From NCBI GenBank assembly GCA_003552565.1, contig PUNB01000120.1, positions 1 to 16,392 of the forward strand: a stretch of 16,392 nt of DNA, given 5' to 3'. The notes under the pieces were generated by a model. That model saw only the letters and a program-made list of their open reading frames with translations, did no database searches and was not told where the DNA came from. The translations under genes and the position numbers were made by a program. The DNA comes from Lentisphaerota bacterium. GTDB lineage: Bacteria; Verrucomicrobiota; Lentisphaeria; Oligosphaerales; PUNB01. Numbering within the stretch: position 1 is the stretch's first letter; each line of letters opens with the position of its first letter. This document shows, piece after piece, positions 14,100-16,392 of this stretch.

Positions 14100-15407
14100 T
14101 TAGAGCGGCTGGCGGCTGGAATAAACCTTTATCCCTCCGAGAAAGACCGTTTTTACCATGCCTTGGCATTGCATTCCGGCAAAAGGAGTGTTGCGGGCTT
14201 TGGAGACCATGGATTCGGCGTCGATTGTCCAATGCTGCTGCGGGTCTATTAAGGTGATATCAGCTGGACTTCCCGGAGTGAGGGCGCCGCCCCGCTCCAA
14301 TCCAAGCACGTTTCGCGGTCCAGAGGTGAATTTCGCCAGAATTTGAAGCAGGCTGAAGTTTTGTCGGCGGTGTAATTCAGTTAGACATACCGCCAGGGCG
14401 GTTTCCAGTCCGATAACTCCATTGGCAGCTTCCGCCAGGGGTTTGTTCTTGGTTTCCCAGGTGTGCGGAGCGTGATCCGTGGCGATGGCGTCAATGGAGT
14501 CGTCAGCCAGGCCGTCGAGAAGGGCGCGGCGGTCGCGTTCTTCCCGTAAAGGCGGATTCATTTTACCATTGCCGCCCAGCTTCGGAACCGCTTCCTCGGT
14601 AAGTAATAGATGATGCGGAGTGACCTCGGCAGAAACCGGCAGAGACCGATCTTTGGCCCATCTCACCAAAGCCGCGGAAAAAGCGCTGCTTACATGTTGA
14701 ATATGAACACGGCATCCAGTGTCCGCCGCCAGAGCGATATCCCGTGCGACGATAACGTCCTCACTGCTGCGCGGCTTGCCGGCGACACCGAGCCGGGCGG
14801 CGATTTCACCGGCGTGTAAAGCTCCATCAGCCGCCAGATTACTGTCTTCGCAGTGATCTAGAATGACAAGACCGCAATTCCGGGCGTTCAGCATGGCTTC
14901 GCGCATAAGGCGATTATCCGCCAGAGTACGGCCGTCCTCCGACAATGCCGCCGCCCCGGCTTCTTTCAAGGCCGGAATGTCGGTTAATTCTTTTCCCTGC
15001 TGTTTGACTGACAGAGAGGGGCAGGTCAGAACCCGAACCGCGGCTTTAGTCCGGCAGCGGTGGCGAAAATCATCCATTCCGCTGATAGAGTCCAGAGGCG
15101 GATCGGTATTCGGCATGGCCACGATGGTGGTGAAGCCGCCGCGGGCGGCGGCCATGGTGCCGCTGCGGATGTCCTCGGCTTCAAGACAGCCGGGCTCGCG
15201 CAGATGCACGTGCATGTCAATGAGTCCGGGGCATACGGTTAAGCCTGAAACATCAAGCACCGGCAGATCAGAGATTTTATCACCGCTCCACTCTGCGGGG
15301 TCGGCGATAACGCCGTTGACAACAGTCAGATCAGTGATTTCATCCCGTTGATTTGCCGGATCGATAATCCGTCCACCACGTAAAATAAATGAGTTATCGC
15401 TAGCCAT
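14100..15407 (-). CDS. pyrC: Dihydroorotase (class I)
   Basis: The enzyme closes the ring of N-carbamoyl-aspartate to dihydroorotate, the third step of pyrimidine synthesis, in the cytoplasm. The 435-aa length is typical of the class I amidohydrolase form. The metal ligands are all present: His66 and His68 (DMHVHLREPG), Asp158 (LSEDGR), His185 (LDHCED), His238 (VHIQHVS) and Asp311 (ATDHAPH). NPPLR (284-288) and HHLLLTEE (265-272) line the substrate site. The usual carboxylated lysine of class II enzymes is replaced by the class I Asp. It may pair with an aspartate transcarbamoylase elsewhere, as class I enzymes often do, but pyrB is not adjacent. Only a weak AAGG lies 13 bases before the ATG. 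It diverges from the Arg-rich exported protein across 186 bases. Confidence 0.96.
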   Translation of the reverse strand: MASDNSFILRGGRIIDPANQRDEITDLTVVNGVIADPAEWSGDKISDLPVLDVSGLTVCPGLIDMHVHLREPGCLEAEDIRSGTMAAARGGFTTIVAMPNTDPPLDSISGMDDFRHRCRTKAAVRVLTCPSLSVKQQGKELTDIPALKEAGAAALSEDGRTLADNRLMREAMLNARNCGLVILDHCEDSNLAADGALHAGEIAARLGVAGKPRSSEDVIVARDIALAADTGCRVHIQHVSSAFSAALVRWAKDRSLPVSAEVTPHHLLLTEEAVPKLGGNGKMNPPLREERDRRALLDGLADDSIDAIATDHAPHTWETKNKPLAEAANGVIGLETALAVCLTELHRRQNFSLLQILAKFTSGPRNVLGLERGGALTPGSPADITLIDPQQHWTIDAESMVSKARNTPFAGMQCQGMVKTVFLGGIKVYSSRQPL

Positions 15408-15581
15408 TAAGTTAAGTTTTCCTTTTCTTGCCTCCTTTAAGGTACAAGGTAAACTCGGTTCCTGATAAAACTATAATCCAGTTGATGGAAGATACAATAA
15501 TTTCCGGTTCCGTTCGTTTGTATGATAGAAGCACAGCTTCAAGGGAAGCTGGATGAATTGAAAGTAAAAAAAAGAATTTAT

Positions 15582-15585
15582 GGAG
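15582..15585 (+). promoter_or_regulatory. Ribosome binding site that fixes the start of the Arg-rich exported protein
   Basis: GGAG lies eight bases before the ATG at 15594 and puts a signal peptide at the N-terminus. The longer in-frame ATG at 15522 would bury that signal and has no such site. Confidence 0.65.
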
Positions 15586-15593
15586 TTGCGACA

Positions 15594-16115
15594 ATGAAAA
15601 AGAAATGGATGTGTTCGACAGGTTTAGGTTTAGCGGCAGTGTTATTGATCGGCTCAGGCGCCTTGGCGGAACAAGCGGACAGAGAAGGCCGCGGTCGTGG
15701 TTGGCGACGAGCGGGCAATGAGGAACGAGGGCAGACGGATCAGCGATTGTCCGCTGAACAATTACAGGAACGCGCTGACAGACTTCGTGCCTGGGCAGAT
15801 CGTCTGGAGGGGCAGGCGGAAGAGAGAGAAGAAGCCAAAGATGGAAGCGGCCAGTACCGGCGGGAGCGACAAGAAAGGCGATTGGGAAAAGATCGCGAAA
15901 CGGATATTCGTCACGACGGTGAACGAACGCGTGAACGCCGTCGGTCCGGCCTGCGGGATAGAATGCGGAAGAGGGCTTCAGGTCGGGACGCGAAGGCGGA
16001 AGCTGGAGAAGGTCGCCGTCGAGGCCATCGTAAGGACGGAGATCGCTCCGCCTGCGAAGGATGCGATGATTGTCATGGGGAACAGCGGCAAAGAGGGCCT
16101 GGAAGAGAAAGATAG
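15594..16115 (+). CDS. Exported Arg/Glu/Gly-rich protein of unknown function with a C-terminal CxxCxxCH
   Basis: The 173-aa product starts MKKKWMC and has a clear signal peptide, with a hydrophobic core LGLAAVLLIGSGALA and likely cleavage before EQADRE (after residue 25). The mature chain is very polar. A helical segment, LSAEQLQERADRLRAWADRLEGQ (52-74), is probably a coiled coil. A long Arg/Asp/Glu/Gly-rich low-complexity part follows (75-150), then Cys154, Cys157, Cys160 and His161 (CEGCDDCH). The last four residues of that motif fit CxxCH, the haem c attachment signature, but a single motif in such a biased sequence may be chance, or may bind metal. An overlapping open frame (15697-16161) runs into repeat DNA and is rejected. 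The stop codon touches a partial copy of repeat family B. I do not recognise the family. Confidence 0.65.
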   Translation: MKKKWMCSTGLGLAAVLLIGSGALAEQADREGRGRGWRRAGNEERGQTDQRLSAEQLQERADRLRAWADRLEGQAEEREEAKDGSGQYRRERQERRLGKDRETDIRHDGERTRERRRSGLRDRMRKRASGRDAKAEAGEGRRRGHRKDGDRSACEGCDDCHGEQRQRGPGRER

Positions 16116-16136
16116 CCTGATACCCCGGACAGAAAC
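16115..16136. repeat. Palindromic repeat family B, 3' half copy
   Basis: GCCTGATACCCCGGA followed by CAGAAAC matches the right half of copy 4 (16287-16308) at all but two positions. The left half is missing. It begins at the last base of the preceding stop codon. Confidence 0.6.
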
Positions 16137-16146
16137 ATCGAACACT

Positions 16147-16247
16147 AATAATGAATTTTGAATTCTGAATTCTGAATGTTGAGTTTCGGAAAGACCAGAC
16201 AGTTCCACTTCAAAATTCATCATTCAATATTCAGAATTCAGAATTCA
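16147..16247. repeat. Large AT-rich inverted repeat with two alternative pairings
   Basis: Positions 16159-16182 and 16224-16247 are inverted repeats matching at 23 of 24 bases, built on repeated GAATTCT units. Positions 16147-16161 and 16210-16224 also form an inverted repeat with 14 of 15 matches. The two pairings overlap, so they are mutually exclusive. Module A copy 2 lies inside. Confidence 0.7.
16170..16217. repeat. Repeat module A, copy 2
   Basis: Matches 4362-4409 at 42 of 48 positions without gaps. It is flanked by the family B half copy 33 bases before and a full family B copy 37 bases after. Confidence 0.75.
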
Positions 16248-16254
16248 GAATTGT

Positions 16255-16308
16255 GTTTCATACAAGCCCGACCGCCGGCGCAAAGCGCCTGATACCCCGG
16301 ATGGAAAC
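16255..16308. repeat. Palindromic repeat family B, copy 4
   Basis: A 54-base element starting GTTTCATACAAGCCCGACC and ending GGATGGAAAC. The outer GTTTC/GAAAC stem is fully paired where copy 2 has a G-U and copy 3 a C-G pair. Confidence 0.75.
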
Positions 16309-16334
16309 AGCGGCTAACGAAGAACCGTGACCCT

Positions 16335-16370
16335 ATCCGTGTGTATCCGTGTTAATCCGTGGTGAAAAAA
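16335..16370. repeat. ATCCGTG decamer repeat (three units)
   Basis: ATCCGTGTGT, ATCCGTGTTA and ATCCGTGGTG follow each other and end in an A run. The window closes with CCACGGA, the reverse complement of TCCGTGG at 16357-16363, so a facing copy probably starts at the right edge. Confidence 0.65.
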
Positions 16371-16392
16371 AGGCAGAAAATAAAACCACGGA

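Noticed and set aside
15482..15526. Promoter ahead of the Arg-rich gene (TATGAT at 15521)
   Set aside because: The -10-like hexamer lacks a matching -35 at 16-18 bases, so it is not supported.
15697..16161. 154-codon frame overlapping the exported Arg-rich gene
   Set aside because: No signal peptide or ribosome site, and it reads into repeat DNA; the 15594 frame has both.

Overview
The window reads like a chromosomal segment of an uncultured, probably anaerobic or facultative Gram-negative bacterium. A PVC-group origin (Verrucomicrobiota, Kiritimatiellota or Lentisphaerota) is my best guess but is weakly supported. It rests on a 32-residue Lys/Arg-rich protein of a type I associate with that group, intergenic spacers full of dispersed palindromic repeats, and Rnf subunits beside a PPi-linked pyruvate,phosphate dikinase. 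No 16S rRNA or other decisive phylogenetic marker is present.

Layout. 1-563: 3' end of a helicase-nuclease gene (+), cut by the window edge. 581-2854: cytoplasmic hybrid histidine kinase (-). 2855-4040: about 1.2 kb without genes, holding a group II intron remnant with a clear domain V and a 212-base inverted-repeat element with internal hairpins. 4041-4117: tRNA-Ala(GGC) (-). 4118-4890: about 0.8 kb of dispersed structured repeats. 4902-5948: exported coiled-coil protein (+). 6177-7782: NDH-2-like flavoprotein followed by a DoxX membrane protein (+). 7787-8848: aldo/keto reductase (-). 8948-13728: five co-directional minus-strand genes, rnfG, rnfE, an acyl-CoA thioesterase, a 32-aa basic protein and ppdK, ending at a good intrinsic terminator. 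13729-14099: no gene, only short degenerate repeats. 14100-15407: dihydroorotase pyrC (-). 15594-16115: exported Arg/Glu-rich protein (+). 16115-16392: more copies of the repeat families seen at 4.3-4.7 kb.

How the genes fit together. Two redox modules are visible: a soluble or peripheral NADH-type flavoprotein with a DoxX partner, and two subunits (G and E) of an Rnf ferredoxin:NAD+ ion pump without the other four subunits nearby. The possible rnfG-rnfE-thioesterase-small protein-ppdK transcription unit would link membrane energy coupling with PEP/pyruvate interconversion. The other genes are housekeeping (pyrC, tRNA-Ala, DNA repair nuclease) or signalling.

No complete new multi-gene system is evident. 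The most unusual content is non-coding: a roughly 55-base palindromic repeat family whose outer stem shows compensatory base changes between copies, a second 48-base module found with it at both ends of the window, two multi-hairpin elements, and an ORF-less group II intron relic. All structures were paired by eye, with no folding or database search.
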